Positions 10,638 through 20,557 of a stretch of DNA of 64,000 nucleotides are shown here, piece after piece. Source of the DNA: Opitutales bacterium (GTDB lineage Bacteria; Verrucomicrobiota; Verrucomicrobiia; Opitutales; Seribacteraceae); NCBI GenBank assembly GCA_028045305.1, contig JAOFTV010000002.1, positions 124,001 through 188,000 on the forward strand. Reading direction: 5' to 3'. Below the pieces are notes generated by a model that worked only from the letters and a program-made list of their open reading frames with translations, was not told the origin of the DNA and ran no database searches. Position numbers and translations under genes: made by a program. Each line of letters opens with the position of its first letter. The stretch's first letter is position 1.

Positions 10638-11753
10638 ATGTTCTCCTTGGGTCAGCTACTGCTTAAATCCAATCTTTTCCTGTCACCTCTTGCAGGCTAC
10701 ACCAACCTGCCATTCCGTTTGGTCATCCGCGAAATTGGCGGGGTTGATCTTTGCACCACAGATCTTGTAAACGCCCGATCCCTCATTGAACAGAACCCCA
10801 AAGCACTCAAATTAATTGAAACGAATAAGCAGGATAACCCCCTGTCCGTTCAATTATTTGGTGGCGTCAAAGAGGAAATGAGAGATGCCGCGGTGATGCT
10901 TGTTGAAAAAGGGATCGATTCCATCGATGTCAACATGGGCTGCCCCGTACCAAAGGTTACCAAAACCGGAGGCGGAGCCAGTATGATGACGGAGCTGCCC
11001 AAAACTCAGGAATTGATCCGTACCATGGTCGAAGCAGTGCCCGTACCGATTACCGCAAAGATGCGATTAGGTTGGGACGATCAAAACCTCACCGCTCCAA
11101 ACCTTGCCCGTGCCTTGGAAGATGCCGGGGTGGCAGCCATTTTCGTTCATGGTAGAACCAGAGCACAAGGGTTTGACGGTGTGGTTAACCTGGAAGGTAT
11201 TCGTAAAGTGGTAGAAGCAGTCGACAAGATCCCAGTCATTGGGAATGGGGATATTACCACCCCTGATGCCGCCAAGCACATGATTGAACAAACCGGGTGT
11301 CATGGAATTTCCGCTGGCCGGGGAGCCTTCTACAACCCCTGGATTTTTCTCCACACCCAGAAATATTTAGAAACAGGAGTCCTACCCTCTGAGCCTAGTT
11401 TTGATGAAAGAATACGGGTCATGCGCAGGCATTACGATCTGATGGTAGAAGTATTTGGCGAGGATCGTGGATCTCTCCAGTTTCGTAAAGTTGCTCCGTG
11501 GTATTCCAAGCGATTTGGCCCAGTCAAGCCATTCAATAACGCCGTGGTCAGGATCAGTTCAAGATCAGACTTCGAGAGGGTTTTAACCGATTACTTGGAA
11601 TGGAGAAAGAAATTCACCGATGACTCAGGGGAACTGCTTGATCGCTATCAAATGCCTCCGATGATTGCCTCTTTTATGGAAGAGGAAGTCGCACACCAAG
11701 CAAAGCAGAGAAAAGAAATTGCTGTACCCAAAGGACCCATAGAAGTCTGGTAA
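10638..11753 (+). CDS. tRNA-dihydrouridine synthase (Dus family)
   Basis: FMN-dependent TIM-barrel enzyme that reduces uridine to dihydrouridine in tRNA D-loops using NADPH. PLAGYTNLPFR near residue 18 is the start of the flavin-binding barrel; SIDVNMGCPVPKV (~95-108) contains the family's catalytic Cys; ITAKMRLGWDD and AIFVHGRTRAQG are conserved phosphate/FMN-binding strands; GNGDITTPDAA and GISAGRGAFYNPWIF complete the barrel. The ~100-residue C-terminal helical domain is present. Full length (371 against a usual 320-370) and cytoplasmic. DusB-like by overall motif spelling, but the subgroup is not certain. Confidence 0.95.
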   Translation: MFSLGQLLLKSNLFLSPLAGYTNLPFRLVIREIGGVDLCTTDLVNARSLIEQNPKALKLIETNKQDNPLSVQLFGGVKEEMRDAAVMLVEKGIDSIDVNMGCPVPKVTKTGGGASMMTELPKTQELIRTMVEAVPVPITAKMRLGWDDQNLTAPNLARALEDAGVAAIFVHGRTRAQGFDGVVNLEGIRKVVEAVDKIPVIGNGDITTPDAAKHMIEQTGCHGISAGRGAFYNPWIFLHTQKYLETGVLPSEPSFDERIRVMRRHYDLMVEVFGEDRGSLQFRKVAPWYSKRFGPVKPFNNAVVRISSRSDFERVLTDYLEWRKKFTDDSGELLDRYQMPPMIASFMEEEVAHQAKQRKEIAVPKGPIEVW

Positions 11754-11763
11754 GAAGAATGCG

Positions 11764-12276
11764 CTAGGCACGGTTCCAGGGCATTTTAGCGATAATCATT
11801 CCCATTCCACAGGTATCTGTAACCCCTGCAAAAACTAAACCTGCACCGACAAAGGCTGACAATCCATAACCAGCTGGATTGTAGAAATGTCCGACCACCG
11901 CTCCAATGACCACCAGAGCACCCGCGGCAATTCGTACCTGTCTCTCCAAAGACATGGCCTTTTTCCCGGCAATGACTGGAAGTCCGGCACCATCCCAGGC
12001 GGAGGTTCCGCCCTCCACATTGACCACCCTCTCAAAACCAGCCGATTCCAGTTTCTGACATACTTTCATCGAACGCCCGCCTGACTGGCAAATGACATGA
12101 ATTTCCTGATCCTTTGAAAAAGGAAAGTTGCCGATATCCAGGGATTCCATCGGATGACTCTGAGCGGATTCGGCGTGGAGGGAGCCATACTCCGCGGGTG
12201 TGCGCACATCGATCAGCGGAATCGATGAGTTTGCCTGGCGTTCATGGTGGGATTGTTCAACAGTCAGATTTTTCAT
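11764..12276 (-). CDS. Rhodanese-DUF2892 membrane protein (YgaP-like)
   Basis: N-terminal rhodanese domain (residues ~1-105): IPLIDVRTPAEYGS and the active-site loop CQSGGRS, whose Cys carries the persulfide. The C-terminal ~65 residues contain two hydrophobic helices (IAAGALVVIGAVVGHF and LSAFVGAGLVFAGVTDTCGMG), the DUF2892 module of E. coli YgaP. YgaP is a membrane-anchored thiosulfate sulfurtransferase. The gene lies 21 bases downstream of an ArsR-family regulator on the same strand, the same arrangement as ygaVP, so regulation by that repressor is likely. The last helix carries a Cys (TDTCGMG). Confidence 0.93.
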   Translation of the reverse strand: MKNLTVEQSHHERQANSSIPLIDVRTPAEYGSLHAESAQSHPMESLDIGNFPFSKDQEIHVICQSGGRSMKVCQKLESAGFERVVNVEGGTSAWDGAGLPVIAGKKAMSLERQVRIAAGALVVIGAVVGHFYNPAGYGLSAFVGAGLVFAGVTDTCGMGMIIAKMPWNRA

Positions 12277-12297
12277 AAGTTTTAATATCTTTTAGAA

Positions 12298-12603
12298 TTA
12301 TGATCTGGAAAATTTTTCCCGCATGCAGGCAAGGATGGCATGCACCTGGGACTCGCAGATCTGATAGTAGGTCTTTTGCCCTTCCTTCTCGACGGACAAC
12401 ATCCCACACCGCTGCATCAAGCGTAGGTGCTCGGATGCGACATGACTGCGAATGGAGCAGGCCTCAGCCAACTCCCCCACAGTCCAGCGGTTGGACTCGA
12501 GCAGGAAAAGAATTTTTAGGCGTATGGGATGAGCCAGGGCCCTCAAGCACTCGGCTGCTTGTCCTAATAAACGATCATTGGGCAAAGTAAACTGAGATAC
12601 CAT
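12298..12603 (-). CDS. ArsR/SmtB-family winged-helix repressor (YgaV-like)
   Basis: 101 residues, with the ArsR pattern: LRALAHPIRLKILFLL (helices 1-2, ~20-35), VGELAEACSIRSHVASEHLR (HTH and recognition helix, ~42-61) and GQKTYYQI (wing, ~75-82). It contains five cysteines (19, 49, 66, 83, 93), unusual for so short a protein and consistent with sensing thiols, persulfides or metals. The spacing does not match the two-Cys persulfide pair of BigR/SqrR that I know, so the sensing chemistry is open. First gene of a two-gene operon with the rhodanese protein, and probably autoregulated through the palindrome just upstream. Confidence 0.93.
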   Translation of the reverse strand: MVSQFTLPNDRLLGQAAECLRALAHPIRLKILFLLESNRWTVGELAEACSIRSHVASEHLRLMQRCGMLSVEKEGQKTYYQICESQVHAILACMREKFSRS

Positions 12604-12610
12604 TATTTAT

Positions 12611-12630
12611 ATATCGTTATAATGCGATAT
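12611..12630. promoter_or_regulatory. Putative ArsR-type operator palindrome
   Basis: Perfect 6-base inverted arms ATATCG and CGATAT separated by 8 bases, centred about 17 bases upstream of the ArsR start and lying in an AT-rich promoter region. ArsR/SmtB repressors bind short AT-rich inverted repeats over their own promoters, so autoregulation is inferred. Confidence 0.55.
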
Positions 12631-12718
12631 TTATAAATTCAAGATCAATTATTCCAGCTTAAGAATTTTTAGCTCTTGGCGATCTACGCTTCCGCCATGC
12701 ATATTCGATCTAATACGC

Positions 12719-14413
12719 ATGAGCCTGTTCAAAATTCCTCGAGCCACCCCTCCCATCATTCTAGTTGGTTTGCTCGGATCTGTAGTCGCAGTACTTTTCC
12801 ACCATGCCATTCACTTTATTCATCATTCGATATGGACTCCTCTAGCTGCGGGATCGCTGGAAGATTTTGCCGGAATTGGATTCATTGTCCTAACCGTTGC
12901 AGGACTGACTAATGGCTGGCTACTCACAAAATATGCACCAGAAGCTGCAGGCAGTGGTATTCCTCAGCTTAAAACAGCATACCGGCAGAGCTATGGACAA
13001 ATCTCTTTTCGCATAGTCTGGGTGAAATTCGTAGCCGCCACCCTCAGTGTTGGAGGAGGATTAAGCCTAGGACGGGAAGGCCCATCCGTGCAACTAGCTG
13101 GTGGGCTCGCTTCAGTTTTAGGACAAAAACTAAAGCTTTCTAATTTTAGAATCCGCACACTTACCGCATGCGGAGCTGCTGCGGGACTGGCCGCTGCCTT
13201 CAATGCTCCCATCGCTGCAGTTGCTTTTGTATTGGAGGAAATCATTGAGGATTTGAACAGCCGTACCATTGGCCCCATCCTGCTGGCCTCTTTTATTTCT
13301 GTAGTTACGCTCTTTCTGCTCCAAGGAACTGAACCCGCCTTTATTATTCCCCCAGTGGAAAGCTTTCATGGCTGGGTATATTTAGCCGTCCCCGTGGTAG
13401 CCGCTCTCGCTTCTCTGGCAGGGGTCGGTTTTCAAAAATCGACCCTGTCTTGGACTAGGCATATCCGTCAAAAATCGACCCTTCCACCATGGAGCAGACC
13501 AGTTATTGGTGCTTGGATAAATTGGGCAATCGCCTGCCTGGTCTTTTACTGGATTGGAAAGACGGGCGTACTTGGGTTGGGACATCAGGATCTCACGGCC
13601 AGTCTTGCAGGCGATCTTGCCCTCGTTAGCCTATTGGTACTTTTTGTCGCGAAGTGGATGGCCACCACATCCGCCTATGCCTGGGGAAACTGCGGAGGTA
13701 TCTTCACTCCCACTCTTTTTCTTGGTGCGATGATTGGAGGTGCCTGTTCCCAGTCCATTGATCTCGGAATTGGGCTCGATCAGGATTCCCAGCGTCTACT
13801 CACCATCGTGGGCATGAGTGCCTGCCTTGGGGCAGTGGTTCGGGCACCCATCACATCCATCCTCATTGTTTTTGAGATGACTCATGATTTCGCACTCGTT
13901 CCTCCATTGATGCTCGGTGCACTCGTCAGCCAGGCAATTAGTCGATCACTTTGTCCGGATAATTTTTACAACCAATTCCTCAAGGACTCCGGTATTCGAT
14001 TGGAAACGAATCGAAGTTTGCGGGCTCAAGCAAGTTGGCGCAATCGACGGGTTTCTTCCTTTGCAAACTTTGAAGCACCCTGCCTACGAAGTTGGGAAAA
14101 CGCAGAAGTGGAAAAAATACTGCAAAAATTTCCAGACACTATCTTCACTCTTTTAAATAAAGAAGATCACCCAACGGGTATACTTGAACGCACCCAACTC
14201 AAAACTTTTCTAGAAACTGGAAAAACTCCACATCTCCAAAATCCTGTTTTTGTTTACCCGAATCAAACTATGCAAGACATCGAACCATTACTTAAAGAAG
14301 CCCCCCTGGGCTCCTTGGTATTGGTGTCCCAAAACCAACGCTTCCTCGGTTTATTTACCCATTCAGATGCTGCCCAATCCCAGAAGAACGAAGACGAACT
14401 TGCCAATTCTTAA
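12719..14413 (+). CDS. ClC-family chloride/proton antiporter with C-terminal CBS region
   Basis: Twelve-plus membrane segments and all three selectivity motifs: GSGIPQ (~80-85), GREGPSVQ with the gating Glu (~118-125) and GGIFTPTLFLGA (~335-346). The VLEEI segment aligns with the internal proton-pathway glutamate of E. coli ClcA, so a 2Cl-/H+ exchanger rather than a channel is inferred. After the membrane part, ~120 residues (from SFANFEAPCLRSW to FLGLFTHSDAAQ) resemble a weakly conserved CBS pair, which in other ClC proteins binds adenine nucleotides. It is divergent from the ArsR gene, with 115 bases between the starts. Confidence 0.93.
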   Translation: MSLFKIPRATPPIILVGLLGSVVAVLFHHAIHFIHHSIWTPLAAGSLEDFAGIGFIVLTVAGLTNGWLLTKYAPEAAGSGIPQLKTAYRQSYGQISFRIVWVKFVAATLSVGGGLSLGREGPSVQLAGGLASVLGQKLKLSNFRIRTLTACGAAAGLAAAFNAPIAAVAFVLEEIIEDLNSRTIGPILLASFISVVTLFLLQGTEPAFIIPPVESFHGWVYLAVPVVAALASLAGVGFQKSTLSWTRHIRQKSTLPPWSRPVIGAWINWAIACLVFYWIGKTGVLGLGHQDLTASLAGDLALVSLLVLFVAKWMATTSAYAWGNCGGIFTPTLFLGAMIGGACSQSIDLGIGLDQDSQRLLTIVGMSACLGAVVRAPITSILIVFEMTHDFALVPPLMLGALVSQAISRSLCPDNFYNQFLKDSGIRLETNRSLRAQASWRNRRVSSFANFEAPCLRSWENAEVEKILQKFPDTIFTLLNKEDHPTGILERTQLKTFLETGKTPHLQNPVFVYPNQTMQDIEPLLKEAPLGSLVLVSQNQRFLGLFTHSDAAQSQKNEDELANS

Positions 14414-14444
14414 AAAGATTTGGAAACCTACTTAATCGTACGAG

Positions 14445-15167
14445 CTATGCCCAAATCTTTTGCCCCAATAATTGTTTGGTTGCAGCTTCAGCCCATCCGC
14501 GGTTAGCTGCCGGACTAGCAGGACTGGGATGGAGGATCGTTCCCATAGCAACATCCATTTTACCCAACGCTACTTCTGCCCGTTTGCGGGCAAACCCTCC
14601 CACTCCCACAAGCCATTCAGGTTTTAGAATTTCCACCACTTTTTGAAGATGCCGGTCGCAGATTGCTTCCAGTTTTGCCCGTTCATCGGCAGGTAATTTG
14701 TCAGGCGTTCGATTGCGTCCTCCAGCTTCCATAAAAACAAGCGGACAATAATTAGCCACAAAATGATCCTTAAAAAAATCCTTTGCCATTGGATAGCGCT
14801 CGGCAAATAAACCCCATAACCTACGACCACTAACTTCGCTCTTGGTGCAGGACAATCCATCCACGGGGCGCTTAGGATGTTCGGGTTGAGGCTTGGAGAC
14901 GTCACCCCGTAAACCCATCCAATCTTTTACTGCCGAAATTTCTCCAAAGGGAACTCCAGTCTGGGCCATCCCAAAAGGTCCGGGGTTCATACCCAGAAAA
15001 ACCACCTTTTTTTGGCCCTGCCCAGCAAGCTCTAAATAATGCTTATGAATCTCCCAGGCATACTCCAAAGGGTTGTAAACATATGAAGTGGGTTCGGCAA
15101 ACTGCAGGGCCTTGACTTCAGCGGATAAAGATAAGGCGGCATCAATCAAGGGTGTTACCAGGCTCAT
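14445..15167 (-). CDS. smug1: SMUG1-type uracil-DNA glycosylase
   Basis: Removes uracil and oxidised pyrimidines from DNA in base-excision repair. Motif 1 is LGMNPGPFGMAQTGVPFGE (~57-75), essentially the SMUG1 signature with the catalytic Asn. FVANYCPLVFME supplies the uracil-recognition strand, and motif 2 is HPSPASPAANRGW (~214-226), with the His that inserts into the DNA helix. Length 240 is normal for SMUG1 (human 270). The gene starts 29 bases downstream of uup on the same strand, behind polX, so it probably belongs to a repair operon. SMUG1 is common in animals and sporadic in bacteria. Confidence 0.93.
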   Translation of the reverse strand: MSLVTPLIDAALSLSAEVKALQFAEPTSYVYNPLEYAWEIHKHYLELAGQGQKKVVFLGMNPGPFGMAQTGVPFGEISAVKDWMGLRGDVSKPQPEHPKRPVDGLSCTKSEVSGRRLWGLFAERYPMAKDFFKDHFVANYCPLVFMEAGGRNRTPDKLPADERAKLEAICDRHLQKVVEILKPEWLVGVGGFARKRAEVALGKMDVAMGTILHPSPASPAANRGWAEAATKQLLGQKIWA

Positions 15168-15196
15168 TAATCAATCATTCAAGGGATGTTTTTTAT

Positions 15197-17086
15197 TCAG
15201 CTTAAAGCTTCCAATGTTTCCCACTGTTGGTAGGCGGAAGCGATGCCCTTCTCCAACTCCTCTAACTCACCTTGGTCTTTTTGCGGATCATTGCTTGGAT
15301 CCCTATAATAACTGGGCTCTTGCATAGCTGAGGTAATTTGGTTCCGCTTGGCCTCCATCCGTTCAATCTCTCCGGGCAAATTCTTGAGGGCTTCCCGTTC
15401 CTTATTTAAAAGTTTACGCACCTTGGCAGTGGGCTTTTCAGCGTTTTGATTATTTGATTTTACTGGGCTTTCTTTGGTTGAATTGCCCGCCAGCATTTGG
15501 TTCATCCAGTCGGAACATCCACCGGTAAATTCGCCAACTTCTCCCTTTCCATCGAGGGCAAGGGTAGCAGTTACCACATGATCAAGAAAATCGCGGTCGT
15601 GGCTTACTAAAAGCAAGGTACCTTCGAATTCAAGTAGTCTTTCTTCCAGCAGTTCGATCGTTTCGACATCCAAATCATTGGTTGGTTCGTCCATTACCAA
15701 AAGGTTGGCTGGTTGCAAAAATAATTTGGCAAGCAGGAGGCGGGCCCGCTCTCCTCCAGACAACATCCTGGCGGGAGCCCGTGCGGTTTCCGGTAAAAAA
15801 AGAAAGTCCCGAAGATAAGAAAGAATATGTTTTCTCTCGCCATTAAAGGTCACGAAATCCCCGTTAGGTGCTACATTCTCAGCCACTGACCAGTCCTCCC
15901 TCACCTGAGCTTTCAATTGATCGAAATAAGCAATTTCTAATTTGGTCCCATGATCCACCTCGCCAGCCATTGGAGTAAGTTTTTTGAGCAACAATTGTAG
16001 GAAGGTCGATTTCCCCGAACCATTAAGACCGACCACTCCGATTTTATCTCCTCTCCAAATAGTGGTGGAAAAATTCGAAACAATTGATTTCTCCCCCCAG
16101 GCATAGGAAAGATCCTTAACCGAAATTACTTTGCGACCGGAAGTTTGTGCACTATTGGCACTAAGGTTTGCCTTTCCCAGCAATTCTCTACGCTCTGACC
16201 TTTCTGCACGAAGTTTGAACAAAGCCCGTACCCTCCCCTCATTCCTGGTTCTTCTCGCCTGAATGCCCTTACGTATCCACACCTCTTCTTCCGCTAGTTT
16301 CTTATCAAAAACCGCATTATTTTTCTCTTCTGCCGCAAGAACCTCAGCCTTGCGCTCTAAAAACTTTTCATACCCACATGTCCAGGAGGTTAGCCTTCCC
16401 CGGTCAAGCTCGATAATACGAGTGGCAACGAAACGTAAAAAGGCTCGATCATGCGAGACAAATACGACCGCCAACTCGGCCTTGGATAAAAATTCCTCTA
16501 ACCAACGAATCCCCGCAAAGTCCAAATGGTTAGTGGGTTCGTCAAGAATGAGTAAATGGGGTTCCCCGACAAGAGCCTGAGCAAGCATCGCCCGGCTCTT
16601 ATTTCCACCGGATTGAATCTCAAAAAGCTCATCTGGTTGCAAGCCCACACGATCAATCACTGAAGCCACGCGATGGTCCAGGCTCCATCCATCCGACTGA
16701 TCAATTTCATCCTGTAATCGATCCACCAATTCAATTTTTTCTTGGTTTTCTGGATCTTCGGCAAGTTCACGAGTTCCCTCATTGTAAGCCCTGAGTAAGT
16801 CCCCTTTTTTACCCAATCCCTTGGCCACCACATCAAACACCGTACCCTCCACACCCTGAGGGATTTCCTGATCCAATTTGGCGACGCGAAGATCAGGCAA
16901 TTTTTCAAACTCCCCCTTATCTGGTGAAACCTGGCCGGCAAGAATGCGCAAAAGGGTGGACTTCCCTTCCCCGTTTCTTCCGAGCAGACAGATTCGTTCC
17001 TTTTTGTCTATGGTAAGACCCACATCGTTGAGTAGATAAGGGCCGCCAAAAGATACGGTTAAATTTCTGTAACTTAAAAGTGCCAT
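15197..17086 (-). CDS. uup: ABC-F ATPase, Uup-like
   Basis: Soluble protein with two ATPase cassettes and no membrane segments. Cassette 1: Walker [10 protein letters not shown], signature [11 protein letters not shown], Walker [13 protein letters not shown]. Cassette 2: [34 protein letters not shown]. They are joined by the basic ABC-F linker (~230-300). The C-terminal ~90 residues are charged and coiled-coil-like ([16 protein letters not shown] onward), matching the DNA-binding C-terminal domain of Uup. Uup acts in ribosome function and in DNA transposition/junction processing. It lies 14 bases downstream of polX and upstream of the SMUG1 gene, which supports a DNA-related role here. Confidence 0.93.
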   Translation of the reverse strand: MALLSYRNLTVSFGGPYLLNDVGLTIDKKERICLLGRNGEGKSTLLRILAGQVSPDKGEFEKLPDLRVAKLDQEIPQGVEGTVFDVVAKGLGKKGDLLRAYNEGTRELAEDPENQEKIELVDRLQDEIDQSDGWSLDHRVASVIDRVGLQPDELFEIQSGGNKSRAMLAQALVGEPHLLILDEPTNHLDFAGIRWLEEFLSKAELAVVFVSHDRAFLRFVATRIIELDRGRLTSWTCGYEKFLERKAEVLAAEEKNNAVFDKKLAEEEVWIRKGIQARRTRNEGRVRALFKLRAERSERRELLGKANLSANSAQTSGRKVISVKDLSYAWGEKSIVSNFSTTIWRGDKIGVVGLNGSGKSTFLQLLLKKLTPMAGEVDHGTKLEIAYFDQLKAQVREDWSVAENVAPNGDFVTFNGERKHILSYLRDFLFLPETARAPARMLSGGERARLLLAKLFLQPANLLVMDEPTNDLDVETIELLEERLLEFEGTLLLVSHDRDFLDHVVTATLALDGKGEVGEFTGGCSDWMNQMLAGNSTKESPVKSNNQNAEKPTAKVRKLLNKEREALKNLPGEIERMEAKRNQITSAMQEPSYYRDPSNDPQKDQGELEELEKGIASAYQQWETLEALS

Positions 17087-17100
17087 AAGAAAATGAAGGC

Positions 17101-18840
17101 TTAATTCAGGCCCAAATATGTAAGCACTTCGGGCAGAGTCCTGGTATTAAAAACCTGTTCGCGTTGGAGCCAACCTTTGCGGGCCGCAAGTACACCGGCA
17201 TATTGAAAATCAAAGTGATGGAGTGCATGAGCATCAGGATTGATACAACAAAGCAAACCCCGATCAGCTGCTTTTCGCCAATGCCTCCAATCCATATCCA
17301 AACGCATGGGATTGGCATTCAGCTCAAGTATTTTTCCATTGGCCAAGGCAGCATCGATTATTTTTTGAACATTCATCTTGCTCGCCTCTCTGCGAAGAAG
17401 CAGACGACCGCTCAAGTGGCCAAGCATGGTAACTTGCGGATGTTCAAGCGCCCGAATTAAACGAGTGGTCATCGTATCTTCGTCCTGGGTCAATCCATTG
17501 TGCACCGAAGCCACCACATAATCGAGAGATTCGAGAACAGAGTCTTCAAAGTCGAGACGGCCTTCTGATAAGATATCGACTTCGGAACCCGAAAATAAAC
17601 GCACTCTAAATTCTCCGCTATCATTAATGGCTTGGATCGCATGCACCTGCTTGAGAAGTCTTTCTTCATCCAGTCCATTCGCTTGAAAACTTGATTTTGA
17701 ATGATCGGCAATCCCTAAGTATGCCCAGCCTCTTTTGTCAGCCTCCCCCGCCATTTCCTTTAACGAATTCCTTCCATCCGATGCAGTGGTATGATTATGA
17801 AAACAACCCTGCAAATCTTCGAAATTGAGGAGTTTTGGAAGCTCGTCTTTTTCTGCCGCCTCTACCTCTCCCATTCCTTCCCGTAGGGCTGGAGGAACAT
17901 AAGAAAGACCCAATGCACTAAAGACATCCTCCTCCGAGTTTGCTCGAACCGGACCTTTCTTACGGGTGGCATTCTTTTCCTCTTCCGGACGCAAGCCCCA
18001 TTCGCTCAGGCTAAGACCCATAGAAAGAGCCTTTTGTCGCATCCTCACATTATGATCCTTGGAACCGGTAAAATGGTGGAGGGCGAAATAAAACTGTTCG
18101 GCTGGCACCACTCGCAAATCTGCCTGCATCCCCCCCTCCATACGAATACTTGATTTAGTCTCTCCATGAGCTGTAACCTCTGTAATTCCCTCCATTCCAA
18201 CAAACCATTCCATGATCGGCGCAGGGTTGGAAGAAGCCACAATAAAGTCCAAATCTCCCACCGTTTCCATTCCCCTGCGAAAACTCCCGGCGGCTTCTGC
18301 ACGCTCCACGTCAGGGAGGGCTTGCAAAGCAGGTAGAATACGCTCAACCACCGCCCGGGCATCCCACCACAAATGACGAGCGGCATAAGCCTCCCGGTTT
18401 TTTATACCCGACAATATCTTTTCCTGAGTCTTGGCACCGAATCCCTTAAGTTCAGCGACTTTTCCCTCCCTGCATGCCTTAGTTAACGAGTCGATTGAAT
18501 CGACATCCAGTTGCTCGTGCAATGCCTTGATCTTTTTCCCTCCCAAGCCAGGAACTTCCAATAAATCCATTAATCCGGAAGGGACCGAAGCAACCAGTTT
18601 ATCATAAAACTCAAGTTCCCCAGTCGTGTACAAAGTCTCAACTTTTTCGGTAAGAGCCTTACCAATCCCGGGAATCTCCCCAAGTCGACCCTCGCCAATT
18701 ACTTTGTCGAGATCCTCCTCCATGGTTTGTAAGGTGCGGGCACCGGAAAAATAGGCACGAACCTTGAAAGGGTTCTCCCCTTTAATTTCAAGCATTGTCC
18801 CAATACGCTCGAGAACCTCAATAATATCTTTTTTGTCCAT
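17101..18840 (-). CDS. polX: Bacterial DNA polymerase X with PHP domain (PolX)
   Basis: Family X repair polymerase fused to a PHP phosphoesterase. N-terminal helix-hairpin-helix region: [12 protein letters not shown] (~54), [12 protein letters not shown] (~97) and [13 protein letters not shown] (~130). Nucleotidyltransferase core: [17 protein letters not shown] (~185-202) with the DxD metal pair, third Asp in MQADLRVV. C-terminal PHP domain from ~345: [32 protein letters not shown] and [11 protein letters not shown] supply the metal-binding His and Asp residues. Length 579 is the usual ~570. Fills short gaps and has 3'-5' exonuclease activity. First gene of the polX-uup-SMUG1 unit. Confidence 0.95.
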   Translation of the reverse strand: MDKKDIIEVLERIGTMLEIKGENPFKVRAYFSGARTLQTMEEDLDKVIGEGRLGEIPGIGKALTEKVETLYTTGELEFYDKLVASVPSGLMDLLEVPGLGGKKIKALHEQLDVDSIDSLTKACREGKVAELKGFGAKTQEKILSGIKNREAYAARHLWWDARAVVERILPALQALPDVERAEAAGSFRRGMETVGDLDFIVASSNPAPIMEWFVGMEGITEVTAHGETKSSIRMEGGMQADLRVVPAEQFYFALHHFTGSKDHNVRMRQKALSMGLSLSEWGLRPEEEKNATRKKGPVRANSEEDVFSALGLSYVPPALREGMGEVEAAEKDELPKLLNFEDLQGCFHNHTTASDGRNSLKEMAGEADKRGWAYLGIADHSKSSFQANGLDEERLLKQVHAIQAINDSGEFRVRLFSGSEVDILSEGRLDFEDSVLESLDYVVASVHNGLTQDEDTMTTRLIRALEHPQVTMLGHLSGRLLLRREASKMNVQKIIDAALANGKILELNANPMRLDMDWRHWRKAADRGLLCCINPDAHALHHFDFQYAGVLAARKGWLQREQVFNTRTLPEVLTYLGLN

Positions 18841-18998
18841 TTATAATCCTATTTAAGCGTAACATTGAAGGACATCGAAACTAAAAGTGTTTGCCTCAGA
18901 TAATCCGTATTGAATTTATCCACTCTCATACAAAAAATCATCCATGGGTCAATTTACTCTTTGCTTTAACCACACGAGCAAACTATCACCTAGCTCCT

Positions 18999-20477
18999 AT
19001 GAAAAATTCTATTGGAGTTTATATATTCTCACTCTTTATCACTTCATTCAGCTGGGCTGCCATCGAGCTTCCCAATGTGATTGGCAGTAACATGGTCCTT
19101 CAACGCGATTTGCCTGTTCCGATTTGGGGATGGGGAGATCCTGGTGAAAAAATCTCCGTAAGTTTTGCCGGGCAGAACAAAAATACCACCACTAGTGAAA
19201 AAGGAGAGTGGATGGTGACGCTCGATAAACTCAGTGCGTCTTTTACCCCCTCAACGCTTGTGGTCAAAGGAACCAATGAAATAAGACTGCAAAATATTCT
19301 AGTTGGAGAGGTCTGGATCTGCTCTGGACAGTCCAATATGGAATGGAGTGTAAAACAGTCTCTTAATGCTCAGAAGGAAATTGCCGCTGCTAACTATCCA
19401 AATATCCGCCTTTTTAATGTGCCCGATCATACCTTGCATCCTATTCCCCAGCGAAAAGGCCGAGGCCAATGGGAGGTATGCTCTCCCCAATCGATCCCCG
19501 GATTCAGTGCGGTGGGGTATGCCTTTGGTCGGAGAATTCAGGAATCGGTCAATATTCCTGTTGGACTGATTGGATCAAACTGGGGAGGAACCCGAATTGA
19601 ACCATGGACCACCGAACAAGGCTTTCGATCTGTACCGCAGTTAGTGCATCAAGCAAATCAATCCAGAGACTACACAAAAGAAACCAAGGTAAATCCATCT
19701 ATGCCTTCTGCGATTTATAACTCCATGGTTCACCCTCTGACCCCCTTTGCGATGCGGGGTGCTATATGGTACCAGGGTGAATCGAATGGCAACGAGGGTG
19801 AAAGCTATTATCACAAGAAACATGCCCTAGTAAACGGGTGGCGGGAGGCTTTTCAAAATCCAAACCTTGCTTTTTACTGGACTCAATTATGCAGCTGGGA
19901 TCATGGAAATCTCTTCAAAAAAGGAACTCCTGACAAGCATACATGGGCCAGAGACTGGGGGCCTCTCCGGGAGGCTCAGTTCAAAGCACTGGACATTCCT
20001 AATAGTGGAATGGCAGTGATCATCGACTTAGCAGATGCTCATAACCCAGGTGATATCCACCCCCGCAACAAACAGGATGTGGGCTGGAGACTTGCCCAGT
20101 GGGCTCTTCAGCAGACTTATGCAAAAAAAGACCTCATTCCATCTGGTCCTCTCTTAGCTAAACAGGAAATCCAAAAGGATAAGATCCGGCTCTCTTTTAA
20201 TTACACAGGTCGAGGATTGATGGTAGGAGAAAAAAAGGGAACCGAGCCGACCAAGCCATTACCGGATGGCAAACTTGCCGAGTTTGAAATTGCCGGAGTG
20301 GACAAACAATGGTTTCCCGCTGATGCTATAATTGATGGAAAACAAGTCGTGGTATCATCGCCTCAGGTAGAAAATCCGGTTTCGGTTCGATACGCCTACT
20401 ACATCTGTCCAATTCGGGCAAACCTCTACAACCAGGAAGGACTACCTGCCTCCCCTTTCCGTACAGACAACTGGTAA
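18999..20477 (+). CDS. Sialate O-acetylesterase-type exported esterase (SASA family)
   Basis: The signal peptide (MKNSIGVYIFSLFITSFSWA) fixes the start at ATG 18999; a longer frame from a TTG at 18891 would put 36 unlikely residues in front. ELPNVIGSNMVLQRD and PVPIWGWGDPGE are the typical opening of this family; GEVWICSGQSNMEWS holds the nucleophile Ser of the SGNH-like hydrolase fold; AIWYQGESNG is the conserved second block and DAHNPGDIHPRNK supplies the catalytic Asp/His. About 492 residues, full length. Family members remove O-acetyl groups from sialic acids or from plant/algal polysaccharides such as acetylated xylan; in a PVC bacterium polysaccharide deacetylation is the likelier role. 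Confidence 0.9.
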   Translation: MKNSIGVYIFSLFITSFSWAAIELPNVIGSNMVLQRDLPVPIWGWGDPGEKISVSFAGQNKNTTTSEKGEWMVTLDKLSASFTPSTLVVKGTNEIRLQNILVGEVWICSGQSNMEWSVKQSLNAQKEIAAANYPNIRLFNVPDHTLHPIPQRKGRGQWEVCSPQSIPGFSAVGYAFGRRIQESVNIPVGLIGSNWGGTRIEPWTTEQGFRSVPQLVHQANQSRDYTKETKVNPSMPSAIYNSMVHPLTPFAMRGAIWYQGESNGNEGESYYHKKHALVNGWREAFQNPNLAFYWTQLCSWDHGNLFKKGTPDKHTWARDWGPLREAQFKALDIPNSGMAVIIDLADAHNPGDIHPRNKQDVGWRLAQWALQQTYAKKDLIPSGPLLAKQEIQKDKIRLSFNYTGRGLMVGEKKGTEPTKPLPDGKLAEFEIAGVDKQWFPADAIIDGKQVVVSSPQVENPVSVRYAYYICPIRANLYNQEGLPASPFRTDNW

Positions 20478-20557
20478 ACTAACCGGTCTTATTGGAGAGG
20501 ACACTATCCAGCAAAAACGATTACTGCTTCAGAATTCACATCCGTTAAGATAGGAAA

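Noticed and set aside
18891-18998. Upstream extension of the acetylesterase gene from a TTG codon
   Set aside because: It would place 36 polar residues before a perfect signal peptide; the ATG at 18999 is the better start.
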